From contig PJEW03000013.1 in the NCBI GenBank assembly GCA_002900995.3, positions 831,395 to 895,394 on the forward strand: a stretch of DNA of 64,000 bases. Direction: 5' to 3'. Positions 1-10,314 of the stretch are shown here, one piece after another; positions within the stretch are counted from its first letter, which is position 1; each line of letters opens with the position of its first letter. Made by a program: the position numbers and the translations under genes. Source of the stretch: Ganoderma boninense (taxonomy: Eukaryota > Basidiomycota > Agaricomycetes > Polyporales > Polyporaceae). Below the pieces are notes generated by a model that ran no database searches, was not told the origin of the DNA, and saw only the letters and a list, made by a program, of their open reading frames with translations.

Positions 1-1001
1 GCAGCAAAGTCGACGCAGCGTCGATGAAGTCTGTCTGTGCGGACATAATCTAGTCCGGAGACAGGGAGTCCAGGCAGGAGGTGTCCATTCGTCGGCAGCG
101 CCCACAGCGGCAAGAACCTCCTCGAAGGCGGGGATCGTCTTGGTCTGTGCCCTGCTCGCGCACTTGGCCCACTCGCATGCAGCGCCCGCCGAGTCTCCGC
201 GCTTTCCTCCTGTCGTTCTCCTTCCTTCCCTCCATGTCCAGCATCGCCCTACCCCGTACTCCGCATGCCTGACCCCGTACTCCGCCTTCAACTCCGGCTC
301 CCAGCCGACTTCGACTTCAAACGTCTTCCCCCCACGTCCTGCTCCACAGCTGCGCTTCCTTCACGCCGTTGGCGGACACCTCGCTCGTACCTGCCCTCTA
401 GCTTTCCACCCTCCAGATGCCTGCCGCTCGAGCAGACGTGGATATAGCTCATCGGCCGGTCAAAGTACAGCTTGCACCCACGGGCCACGTGTGTTCTCGC
501 TGCGCACGGAGATCAGCGCCTGCGTCGAGTTCAGCCAGTTCGTCTCCACGTCCCGCCACCACACACTCCGCGCAGCTGCCGACTCGGAGTATGGGGCGAT
601 GGAGCTGTTCCCGCTGTGCGAGGGGAGTAGACCTGTTGCCCACTTGCACGTCATGAGATCCGGACGGAGGCTCTGGAGTCGCATGACACATTCACAGTCC
701 CCGAGAACGGGATACTAGCACCATGTAGCAGTCGACGTAGTGTTTGAAACCGGTGAGGGTCGTGTCCACAAAGACAACGGGCAGAGACGGCGGCACGGCG
801 GCGGGAGGATATTCCTGGGATCACAGGCCCAGGAGACCATGTGCTCGCGAAGAGTTCGACGGGCTGCTGGAATTGAACGCGGAACGGCGCAGCGTGTGCG
901 TGTGTGGACGGGAAGGCTGCCCATAAACCGGCGAGAAGGACAGCGAGAAATGCGCCAGCGGCGATATTGAGCGACCGCTGTAGCTTGTGTGCGGGCGACA
1001 T
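1..1001 (-). pseudogene. Fragmentary secreted or membrane protein gene
   Basis: The ATG at 1001 opens a frame whose first ~35 residues look like a signal peptide or signal anchor: a short basic start, then a hydrophobic stretch rich in Ala, Leu and Val, ending near a His-Ala-His-Ala-Ala segment. Downstream on the same strand, protein-like segments continue in other frames. One at about 460-684 contains the string VWWRDVETNWLNST and ends RGPWVQ; another at 288-480 starts around KLYFDRPMSY. Some frame changes can be introns, but the change near 480 has no room for one, so at least one frameshift is likely. The family is not recognised. The 3' end may lie outside the window. Confidence 0.33.
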
Positions 1002-1344
1002 TATCGAGCGAAGACCAGCACGGAAAACAGCGCAAGAAGCCTGGATCCTCAAAGTCAGTTCAGCTCGGAACGGACAGCGGAACAGATGACCCACCCAACA
1101 CTGCACTGCTCCCATCCACCAATGCGTGCCCAAGAGCGCTCAACAACAATACTTCGAGCTGGAAAACCACGACGACCGTCGCGGGTACCGACACGAGAAG
1201 TTGTATGATCCACTATCTAAACTCGCCCTGCTGTTCTCCCGCAAACGCGACTGCCTTGGGAGTGTTTAATGTGATGTACTCGACGCCACCCTGCGACACC
1301 TGGCGGTGCTGATGCATGAGCGGGATGTTCTCCGTCAGTTCGGT

Positions 1345-2020
1345 CTAGTGCTGCAGTTCAAGTTCATCGTGAAGTTGCCGAGGACTTCCAGGCGAACCCA
1401 CAGCGTGCCAGGGAACCCGAAGTCCTTGAATGGCGTCAGCATTGAAACAAAGATATGAATACTTGGAGCGGCATACCATGGGATCGGACTGGAGAACCGC
1501 CGACTGGAACATTGAAGACGCGGATGGAGCGGCCAAGACCGCCCCCGAGCATGTTTGCACTCTGCCCCGCAATGGTGGCTCCTGCAAGGACGCCGGAGCG
1601 TTTATCACGCCTTTGACTATGAGGTTGAATGCGCCATCTGGCTGCAAAAACCCGGCCTAATGACATTGACATGATCAATTTGGGACGCAAAAAATTAGGG
1701 TGGTTCTATTACTTACGGCAGACAAAGGACATTGCATCATAGTAGTGACGGACTGAGTCGTAGTGGCCGATCCGGACGTGAACGATCCACCGTGAAACCA
1801 CGTGAATGTCGGCGCACCAGCAGGAAGCGAAGCCGCGACGTAGAGAATCGAAGAAAGGCAGTCTTCCGTGCCGGCAGTGTTTCCACTGTTGTCCGACTCC
1901 ACGCACGGCAAGAGGAGGGCCATGGCGATGGAAGAGCCATTGCTGCAACAAGTGGCTACATCCAGAACAATGCTGGGCGAGTGCGGTGAGTGCAGCGCCC
2001 GCGCGAAATCCAAGACGCGC
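1345..2020 (-). pseudogene. Carboxylesterase type B relic
   Basis: Minus-strand frames carry consecutive pieces of an alpha/beta-hydrolase of the carboxylesterase B family. Around 1675-2013 is EDCL followed by a strand and WFHGGSFTSGSA, matching the usual SEDCLxLNV and HGGGFxxGS motifs with the oxyanion-hole glycines. Around 1436-1690 is TIAGQSAN, the nucleophile elbow (normally GxSxG; the last Gly is replaced by Asn), and around 1345-1647 a QSAVLQSDP-like piece that follows the elbow in the family. The pieces lie in three frames with no clean splice signals between them, and the acid and histidine region of the triad is not seen. It is called a frameshifted, truncated relic. Confidence 0.6.
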
Positions 2021-2565
2021 TCCTATGTCGGACACCATCTTCCTCGCTTGCCTCATCCGGCATGGCGGGGATGCTCCGTCTGCCCGGGAGGGAGAGAGAA
2101 CGAGAAGGGTCTGGGTCCGCGATGTCAGCAAGCTCAAGGGGTGGTATACAGGGCGCGTTGCTTGCTCAGAGAAACTTGCCTTAGATTCTTGCCAAGATGG
2201 GTCCGCCCCATGGAAACAAATATCGCAGCTCTAGTCTCTGCGTCCCCGCCCGCCTGGTTTGCACAGCGTTGCAGCGGCCAAGTGCGGACTACAGTTGATC
2301 TGAAGAACGAGATGGATGAGATTGTGAGTTTCAGGTCCGCATGATAGCAAGAGATGCAGCGCGAGGTACACCCTGACTCAGGTAAAGCCAACCTAAGCAC
2401 ACTCGGTTGGTCCCCCGACGTATCCCGTCACGCAGGGGAAAGAGCAGAAAGAGAACAACTCACAGAAGAACGCACCACAGCCGACAGCGGCGACTCGAGG
2501 ACCTGACGACTTGCGCACCGCATACGTGTCCACGAGAGTGGAAGAGGTTCCGCTCTCGGGCTGTT

Positions 2566-2640
2566 CTCCGGACCCGTCATGTTGATCGTGGCACTGCGCG
2601 CACCCGGCATTGGATCAACCAACCCAGGCGCACCCAGCTT
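2566..2640 (+). repeat. Dispersed ~75-bp repeat, copy 1
   Basis: This starts with CTCCGGACCCGT and includes a core reading GCATTGGATCAACCAACC and then AGGCGCACC. A second copy lies 0.76 kb away in the same orientation and a third, inverted, at about 49631-49703. The reverse complement contains GGTTGATCC, loosely like a Pol III B box, so a SINE fragment is possible; no poly-A tail or A box was identified. Confidence 0.6.
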
Positions 2641-3328
2641 CTTCCACGTGAGGACCATAACGGGGACAAGAGCAGCCTGAATTTGCGGCCAGGATCTAGG
2701 AGACCATTGCCCCCTCGAGAATGAGAAGGGCAACAATCTTGACGTGTCAAGGGTGAAAAGACCCAGTCAGTGAACCTTGTTTCCAGCAAGTACATCACGA
2801 CATACCTCATAGGACCACGCGGGATGCTTGAGCTCGATCGGTTTTCTGAGCCTAGCTCTCTCAGCATCGACAGCATTGAGCAAACCTGGATCTGCAAAAA
2901 ATGAGGAACTGCACGATATGACGTGGCGCAGGTACGTACAGGTAACATTCAGATGCCAGCAATTGTGACTCTCAGGGTGGTGTTGTTCGTCGCCATTGAT
3001 TGGTTGTCGGCTCGTCAACAGTGCGAGAAAACCTCCGGCAGCTGCACTCTGTAATTGCCCGTGGCTGCCTACGATAATCAATCTGAAGAACGAGCGAAGG
3101 GCGAAATAAGTGCTAAGCTCTGCGAGGCTAGGGTAGCAAAGGGTGTGATACCCGTACCCGTCGGGCAAGCCGAACTGGGCACATCTGGGTCGTCTCATGA
3201 TGGCTTCCGCCGAGAACGAGAATGGAAGAGACAAACGAAAACAAAAAAGGTGGATGACGTACACACCAAGGAGCGCAGTGCTGTCAGCAGCGGCGAGGGT
3301 TGGGTAAGAGACCTCGGCTCAGACCCTC

Positions 3329-3404
3329 CTCCGGACCCGTATGTGTCTATCGTGGCGCTGAGCGCACCCGGCATTGGATCAACCAATCCAGGCGCACCTG
3401 GCTT
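3329..3404 (+). repeat. Dispersed ~75-bp repeat, copy 2
   Basis: Same repeat as at 2566, sharing the CTCCGGACCCGT start and the GCGCACCCGGCATTGGATC core, with a few substitutions. The flanks beyond the repeat do not match copy 1, so this is not a tandem duplication of a larger block. Confidence 0.6.
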
Positions 3405-4330
3405 GTCCCTAAACGAAGCGGATTGGAGGGACCCCGGCGGTTGGCATGGAAATCTGGAGATTTGAACTGGCTGAGAACGCACCATGATTGTCGAGGATCA
3501 GTCGTATTATGATTCCTCCTCCAGAATGCTATCAGATGACAAAGGTAAATGTTCTGTGGAGGCCAGCGACGCGGGACGGAGCTGGGGAAGGAGACGGAGG
3601 GTACGTGGAGGGATACTCTGGCGCCCAGCGGTGTTGGCAGCCCGGCTCGGGGGCACCGGCCCGGCATTTCCGACCCCCCCCTCCGTGTGTAGTCTTAGAG
3701 TCCTCCGAGTCGGCATTCTTAAAAGTTAAGTCCTGCAGGTGTGTGTCAAGAAAGTGGGCAATGCAGCAATTGTGATACGAGCAGCAATGGGATGCTGAGA
3801 TATTGGAATGTTTTGAAGCAACTGGTGCAGGCATTACTAGAATATCGATCGTATCCTCCGAGCTCCTCCTGCTTCAAGTTCACCTCAATCCAGTGGATAC
3901 TATCGTAATACTTCAATCTACAGTGGCTGCCTGGACTATGCTATCGACTTCATAAGCTGCCAGTCTGCTAGCAGCAATGGCGTACTGCTTAACCTTGGCA
4001 CTGTAGTTGATTTCGTTGAAAATAATATGGCTGTCCCAAGCGTTGTAGCTGCGGTTTTTCGAAATGGTAGTTGTAGAGTGATCCAAATATCGAATTTGAG
4101 TTGTGCTGAAGAGCGATGCGGCACGAAATACCTGAAACACCCCGATGAGACAAGGCAAACTATTGACTCATGTATCTTACCGCAGCTGCAGACAAACCGA
4201 TGGCTCCGTAAGGGTGCTTTGCGGCATTGTTTGAATATATTGACGGCATGTGGATTGCGCCACGGATCCACGTTATGTGCTGTGCGAGCGCCGCGCGCAC
4301 AAACAAAGAGCGAAACAACCCCTACCGAAA

Positions 4331-4829
4331 TCAGAAGAGTGCTTTAGTCAGAGGGAAGGGTTTCAACCTCACCTGTTTATGAGGAGCGTCGAAGGTTTCG
4401 TAGAAGAGTCTACTATCGCGTAGGATCGCTTGACAGAATCGAAAACGTGCAGCGAAGTCTACAAAAATCCTGGATTGAAAGAAGCAGTCGAACGCGCGCA
4501 GTGCAGCATTCCCAATGCAGTCGCGCCATTTATGAACGATCGCCATAGTCTAAGAGGTCGGGTGAGCAATTTGCTGTTGCTGTTAGCCACACGGCTAGAC
4601 CTACTGCTGCGTAGACACAATCGTTGAGTTCAATCTTCCAAGGAACAGTCTCACCATAGACAGCCAACCATATGTCCTGAAGAGTCTGCACGTCGCGCGC
4701 GCAGAAGCGCCATGGACTTCTCGGCCGCGTACCAAGGAACTGAATAGCGGTGGGTATGAACTTGCCATACCAACGATTCCCTTCATGTACTGCGCCAGGA
4801 AGGTCAGATGCACATGCACTGGTCCTCAA
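4331..4829 (-). pseudogene. Gene fragment, family A copy 1
   Basis: Two overlapping minus-strand frames together resemble one conserved segment: LQDIWLAVYGE, then after a frame change MAIVHKWRDCIGNAALRAF followed by FDCFFQS. This order (D-W-x3-Y, then a W-x5-G-x-A-A-L helix) recurs in the fragment at 7148-7543, so the two are paralogs. I recall similar segments from expanded Agaricomycete proteins but cannot name the family with certainty. An intron with a weak donor could join the frames. It ends abruptly beside a MITE. Confidence 0.38.
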
Positions 4830-4866
4830 CGGATTGTTTCTAGACGGCTCGTCGCCGAGCCGACCG

Positions 4867-5047
4867 CATCAGCAAAAGCGTACTTGCCTGGGCGCTCCTG
4901 AGTTCCTGGAGATGTCGTTTCAGGACTCTTCAGAAGCCCCAGGCTATCAGGAAGCTGCTTCCTGAGAGCCTTATATGGCCTGAGGCCATCTGCGATGCTC
5001 CCCAGGGAAGCTCAGGGCCGCCCCAGGCAATGGCACTTTTGCTGATG
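4867..5047. mobile_element. MITE with CATCAGC ends, copy 1 (181 bp)
   Basis: The left end reads CATCAGCAAAAG and the right end is its inverse, CTTTTGCTGATG. The imperfect inverted match continues for about 35 bp on each side (both arms include a TTGCCTGGG segment). There is no coding potential. Two more elements in this window (7551-7822 and 14046-14217) start with the same CATCAGC. I found no convincing target-site duplication, so the superfamily is open. Confidence 0.6.
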
Positions 5048-5100
5048 CGGCGGCCGCGGAGCACTCATCGGACTACACACCCGGGCAAGGCAACTTAGAC

Positions 5101-6032
5101 TCAGCGACATTGCTCATGCAGAGATCGAACTGAGTGGCATACCGAAATCAAGCATCCTCCTAACTTTTCAGATGTTTTCCGCGACTCTAGTATCACCTCT
5201 AGCACATGCGCATCAGCAACCCAATTAACGCCGCGGTTGCTTCCTTGCGACCGGACCGTACCTAGATTCTGCATTCGTTGCTGCACTGCTGAGGTATATG
5301 TCGATTGGAAACGAGAAGGGAAACACTCCGCCGAAGCAAAGTATGTGTCGGGATAGAAGCGATGGAGGAAAGGCGGAAAGAACACTGCAGGGAACCGCCC
5401 CGCAAATTGAGCGCTAGGAATGGGCCGGTCCCCGAGGAGAACAGCCTCTGGCGATTCCATCGCCCACATGCGGAACGGGGCCGGGATGTCATCTCTAACA
5501 AGCAGCCTACACGAGACCAGATGAGTAAAAGGAATACTAGACAGTTTAGCGCAAGAAGGTCTCACTCGGGAATCGTTGGTCCAAATTGCGGGGGCACTGT
5601 CCTATTCACCATGGGACTCGGAGGTGGCAGGGCGGTGATCATCGACGACGACATAGACATTCCAATTGCATCCGCATCGATGTAGTACCCCGACCAACAG
5701 TTGGATGCCTCCAGCCTGGACCACGATGCAGTCTGATAGCCGGGATCCTCGAAGTCGAAACCGTCAAAATCTGACCCATTGACGTCCGGATCCTCGCCGT
5801 CGTCAAAATCGAGGAGCGGAGTGAGTCTTGGGGTGTCTGGAACTTGACTGCCGGCACTGACGTCCAAGGACCCCCCTACCTGCGACGCCGACCCGTCGAC
5901 CACGCTGCCATTGCTCATCGCAACGTCCTTGCGACAAGCCGCACTTAAGCACAGCGGCCGATATGCGTCCGGAGGCGATACAGAATTATGTCCAGAGGCC
6001 AAGCCGGACAATGAGACCGTGACTTCGCTCAT
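5101..6032 (-). other. Possible hypothetical gene, two open frames
   Basis: A true ATG at 6032 opens a 156-codon frame rich in Ser, Asp and Gly (with a DFDDGEDP-type acidic patch). It is followed on the same strand by a second frame (5101-5565) rich in Phe, Pro and Arg. No domain is recognised and I could not fix an intron joining the two. It may be a short acidic protein, or chance. Confidence 0.25.
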
Positions 6033-6940
6033 CAGTTGGGAGGTGAGTACTATGCCAGATGGGGCGTCCGAGTCGGCTTGGAGTACGGGGCCGCGGTTAG
6101 TAACTCAGGGTAGAAAGCTGCGCGCCCTTACTGCTGGCAGTTACTTTGCAACGTGAGCTTGTTGGCCCCTGAGCGCTAGATAGATACTGTAAACCGTTTA
6201 CCTAAAGTGCGCAACAGCCTCACACCGACTTGTGTACTGCAAGTGCAGCGATTTGCTAGCAGATGCAGTGACCAACATTAGTTTCGAATCTCCCATTCGA
6301 TGGTCGTCGTCAATTCTTGGATCGGAGTCTTCGGACTTTGGCCTAGTCGGTCTCCACGCCGTGCCTGCTGTGGTCCACAGTGCTTATTAGTGTCCTTGCC
6401 AGAGGAGCAACTGAGCTCCCTCAATACGTCCAGCGCGTTGAATGTGTCCACACAAAAGCACGATGAGGCCAAGAAACTACGTTCAAGGAACTAGGGTCGA
6501 TACATCGTCTTTGAAGTTGGAATAGTCGTACCGACCTGGGTCAAGGTAGCAAGGCTAACGGAATCCACCAGCATCAGTGAAACTCTCCCCCGACATAATC
6601 CAACAGCTCGAGGTACGCTTAGAGACTACACTAGGAAGTCAGGCCACTACGGTGAAACTTAGACTCACGCACCACGCCACACCGTCCTACTCGTCGTCGG
6701 AATTGATGGCAACAACTCATGCGCCTGCGACAAGATAGCGCGCAATTCATGGCGAAGTAGGTTGCAAGTTAACGAACAATGGCGCCTTGTTCTTGTCTCT
6801 GCAGTGTACTTGCTAAACGCAGTGTCCAGGAGATGAGACTCTGCAGTGTCGCCAGTCGGTGGCTTGACGAGAATATGAATATTCCCATGTTCACTATAGC
6901 CGACCAAGTGTGCACGGAATAGACCCATGGCGCGGAATGC

Positions 6941-7543
6941 CTAGCTTCCCGCAATTAGCATCGGTGTCAGCACGGCAACAAAGACGATTCGTACCACAGC
7001 CGCAGCCAAGCCGATAGCCCCGAAGGGATATTCCAACTCCTCGTCAGATGGGTATTCCAGTCCCTCGATCAGTTTTCCCCCGCGAATCGCCTGCAAATGA
7101 CCTGAAAGTGCGGCAAGGACAAACATAGAACTGAATAGGCTCCGATTCTACATCACGTTGAGTAAGAATTCCAGTTCTGAGGATGAGAATAGTAGGCGTA
7201 CTACAGAGGAGCCAAGCTCGCCCGGATGGTCGGAGCAGACACGATAATCTCGCATCATCCCCTTACACATCTCTGACCATTTTGGCAAGCTGGGATAGCC
7301 ATCCGTGGAACTCTTCAAGAATTTCTCAAGGGCGGTGAGGGCATTGGAAGCGAAGGACTCAAACCAGGCCGCCACGCTGTCCGACACCTTTTGTAGATAA
7401 CGACACAATGCTCAGCTTACGGGCCGTGGCACACTCGGAAAATAGAACTCACGAGAGAGCGAATAAGGGCGTCGTCTTTATCCGGCCACGATAGCTCGTG
7501 ATAGACGGTCAGCCATACGTCTGGGAGAATGTCGCTGTGCAAC
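6941..7543 (-). pseudogene. Gene fragment, family A copy 2
   Basis: Minus strand. From about 7543 the frame reads LPDVWLTVYHELSWPDKDD, then after a likely intron (GTGAGT donor near 7452) SVAAWFESFASNALTALEKF, parallel to the fragment at 4331-4829. A further frame (6941-7126) holds SDEELEYPF and a hydrophobic helix of Ala, Val and Ile. Similar D-E-L-E-x-P segments occur in the DUF6532 family of basidiomycetes, but the assignment is only suggestive. The exon begins at the edge of the MITE at 7551. Confidence 0.38.
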
Positions 7544-7550
7544 TCGGGTG

Positions 7551-7822
7551 CATCAGCAAAAGTGCAAAAATGTCCTGAAGGCGTGCGGGCTTTGCCTTAT
7601 TTATGAATTAATGCCCGGGAATTTCGTAGATTGCACTGCTGTGCAATCCCCACAATCCTCGCAATCCTCACAATATATTTGGGGATTGCATGGTGTTTTC
7701 GGGTGTGGTCTGGTCCACTTCTCGTTTGCACCCCAACACAGTGAAATCCGGGTATTGTCTGAGCACTGTCACGATTGCCTTACGGCGCACTCTAGCAGGA
7801 CATTTTTTCACTTTTGCTGATG
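7551..7822. mobile_element. MITE with CATCAGC ends, copy 2 (272 bp)
   Basis: It opens with CATCAGCAAAAGTG and closes with CACTTTTGCTGATG. The two ends match for about 26 bp as inverted repeats (both include AAAAATGTCCTG). The interior is AT-richer than its surroundings and holds short direct repeats of CAATCC. No open frame of note. Confidence 0.65.
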
Positions 7823-7892
7823 TGGTTCGGGGCTAGGTGTCTTGACGATAGCTTGAATAGGACTCTGGTGGATAAGAAGATTAATCACTCAA

Positions 7893-8291
7893 TCAAACAC
7901 TATTGTCGCAAGCACGCACATGAACGGTAGGCTGGTTAGTAGTCTCAATCAATGTTGGCAATAGACCGTTAGATTTGGTAGCTTCGACTTCAATCACGAG
8001 TCCAGACGGCAGGGTGCGCTGGATCCACTGGATCTTCTTGCTTCCCGTACTCGCGGACCTAGGTCGGCGATTGGTGTCATCTATCGATCCTCCATCCAAG
8101 CCCTCAGTATTGAATGCTAGCACATTGGCTCCTGAATATTGAGGCGTCGTTGGCGCAACCATATTCAAAGGCTCGGCAGAGAGTGTCGATACGGCGCGAG
8201 AGAACATTGTTGGCGTGGTGACCGCTCCTACGTTCCGGTCACCATAAGCGACATCTCTTGAGGACGCAGAAAACAATGAGAACGAGCACAC
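7893..8291 (-). other. Unrecognised open frame, 132 codons
   Basis: A minus-strand frame whose C-terminal half (KKIQWIQRTLPSG, then LVIEVEATK) looks protein-like. No start could be fixed, no domain is recognised, and it abuts the LINE. It may be a gene fragment. Confidence 0.22.
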
Positions 8292-8585
8292 GACATCCAG
8301 TGTCTAAAGAGACATCTTACTTAGCCGTTATAGCATCAAGGCCAGTGGCCAGAACCCCCCTCCGCCTCGTATGATCGGTATCCTCCCTGAGAGAGGGTAT
8401 TCGGGAGTTCTACAGGTCAGGAACCTAGTACGTGAGCGAACACGCGAGTCGTAAGAGGTATCCTCACCTCTTTCTCATTTGAACTCTGGAATGTACGCCG
8501 AGAAAGACATTTCTTCGACATAATTGAATACTGAGAGGGAGAACAACTGTCACCGCTCTATCAGAGGAGGACGGTCCCAGTAGAC

Positions 8586-10314
8586 GTGCGACAACTTCAA
8601 CTTGACCGTGACTCCGGAGTTCTAGGTCCACGCACTTACACTTCCATAGGTTCGGCACTCCTCGGTCGCCCTCTCGATCCTTCCAATGACATCATTCAAC
8701 TTCAGACTAATGCCATCCTCGCAGCCCCTTTCATGATCGACCACGTCAAATATGAGGCCCGCCGGCCGCGCTACGTAACCCCGTCGTACGGTTACCAGGT
8801 TGCGCTGCTGAGCTGCCGCGACTGGTTTTCGGCCAAGGTTGTTCTCGACGGGTGGATCCGCCATCTCTTTCGGGACGACCCCTCCGACCCTGTTGTCCAC
8901 AGCGCCATGGAACTCGACGGTGATCTTTATACGGCAGTCCTCCCTTCCTGGGACCACGCAGTTCACGTTGCAGGCAGTTACTGTGATCTTGAAGCGTACC
9001 TCGCCGCTAACCCGGTCACTGAGCATATCAAACCCGTGCCGCAGCCAGGCCTTCTTTATGGCCTCAACGGTGTGGGTCTCTCCGTCACGCGCCAGCCGCT
9101 CAACACCGCGACCTCTTCCTCCTCGGAGTTTACGCAACTTCGGCAGGAGTTCGAGTACACCCGTCAGCAGGGTATGGAGGTGATGTCGACGCTGTTCCGC
9201 GTATCCGAGCAGAATACCGCCGCCATCACGCACTTGAACGACCAGATGTCTACCGTCAACGCTAACTCGACCGCGCTCGCTATCTCCCAGACCCTGGGCC
9301 CCGAACTCCTCGACGTCAGCCTCAGCCTCGCCGATGCTCGCCAGGAGCGTATCAACGCGACCACTGCCCTCCTTCAACGCGATCTTCCTCCTCACGTCAT
9401 TGACTACCACCGCGAGAGCATTCGCCAATGCGACGAGGATATTCAGCAATACTCGTCCCAGAAACGCCACCTTCAATCCGAAATCGCTTCCATCCATAAC
9501 ACGCTGTTCACCACACTCTCCAGCAGGCTGGTTGCTCAGGCCCAACCCCCTCCGCCTCCTACCACTGGCTCATCCCAACCTCAGCTCCAGCGCCGGTCCT
9601 CCACTGCGTCGGTCGAGGACGCAATGCAGGAGCAGGTATGCTTTTCTAATGCCTTCGTTTCTCTTTCCACCCCTAATGGGTCATCTTTCTCTCGGCTTAG
9701 TAATGAGCCTCCCGTGGTTCAAGAGGTCACGCATCGCAGCGCCCCCGCGACGTCCCCTCCTGCGCCACCTCCTTCTTCGTTTTTTGTTGTTCACTGCTCT
9801 CGCACGCGCACGCTGTTCTCCTTAGTTTGCTGCTTCTTCTGTTTCCTTTCTTGTTTTCCTGTCCTCGCCGCTTCTTCTTCTCCTTCCATATCTGCGCTCA
9901 CAATTAATTCCAACGGCCTTATGAACGTTGTAAAGCAGGCCGCGCTCTCGGATATGATCATGTCTCACAACCCTCATGTATGGGTGGTTACCGAAACAAA
10001 ATCAACTATGCTAATACAGGACCGCATTCGTGCACCCCCTTACCACAAGTTTGAGTCTGCAGGGCGTCCGCTCAGCAATGGGCGGGGAAGCAAGTGGGGT
10101 ATAGTGATGGGTGTACAGCGCTCCTTCCACGCCCAACAGGTCCCTGTTGACCCTCTCCTACAAGGTCGTGTCCTTGCTATCGACCTCGTGATTCCAACCT
10201 CAAGCGGGCACGGCTACGTACATCGCTGCATAGCCGTCTACGCTCCGTGGGATCCTGGGATCCCGGCCCTTGTCAGCGAGTTCTGGACGGCGGTTGCAGC
10301 CCTCTGTGCTTCTG
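8586..10314 (+). pseudogene. LINE ORF1-like plus endonuclease N-terminal half
   Basis: An open frame from 8586. Residues ~1-170 are a globular region, ~180-330 are Gln/Glu-rich and predicted coiled coil, then a proline-rich linker. From ~440 the EEP endonuclease begins (ITINSNG-like start SALTINSNGL, VWVVTETKS with the catalytic-type Glu, and VYAPWD). The frame is cut at 10314 by the nested LINE. The second half of the endonuclease resumes in the same frame at 12278 once one copy of the 16-bp target duplication is counted. Confidence 0.75.
10299..10314. repeat. Target-site duplication, left copy (16 bp)
   Basis: GCCCTCTGTGCTTCTG, identical to 12278-12293. It sits in codon phase 0 of the outer LINE endonuclease at both ends of the nested element, so the insertion was made into an open outer ORF. 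Confidence 0.95.

Larger units (their letters stand above)
2021..4330. other. Gene-poor stretch with dispersed repeats
   Basis: No frame here reads like a conserved protein. The only structure seen is two direct copies of a dispersed repeat (2566-2640 and 3329-3404). The remaining open frames are short, overlap on both strands and lack consistent splice sites. Confidence 0.5.

Noticed and set aside
140..718. 192-codon plus-strand frame at the window start
   Set aside because: Codon content and lack of motifs fit a shadow of the minus-strand protein-like segments.
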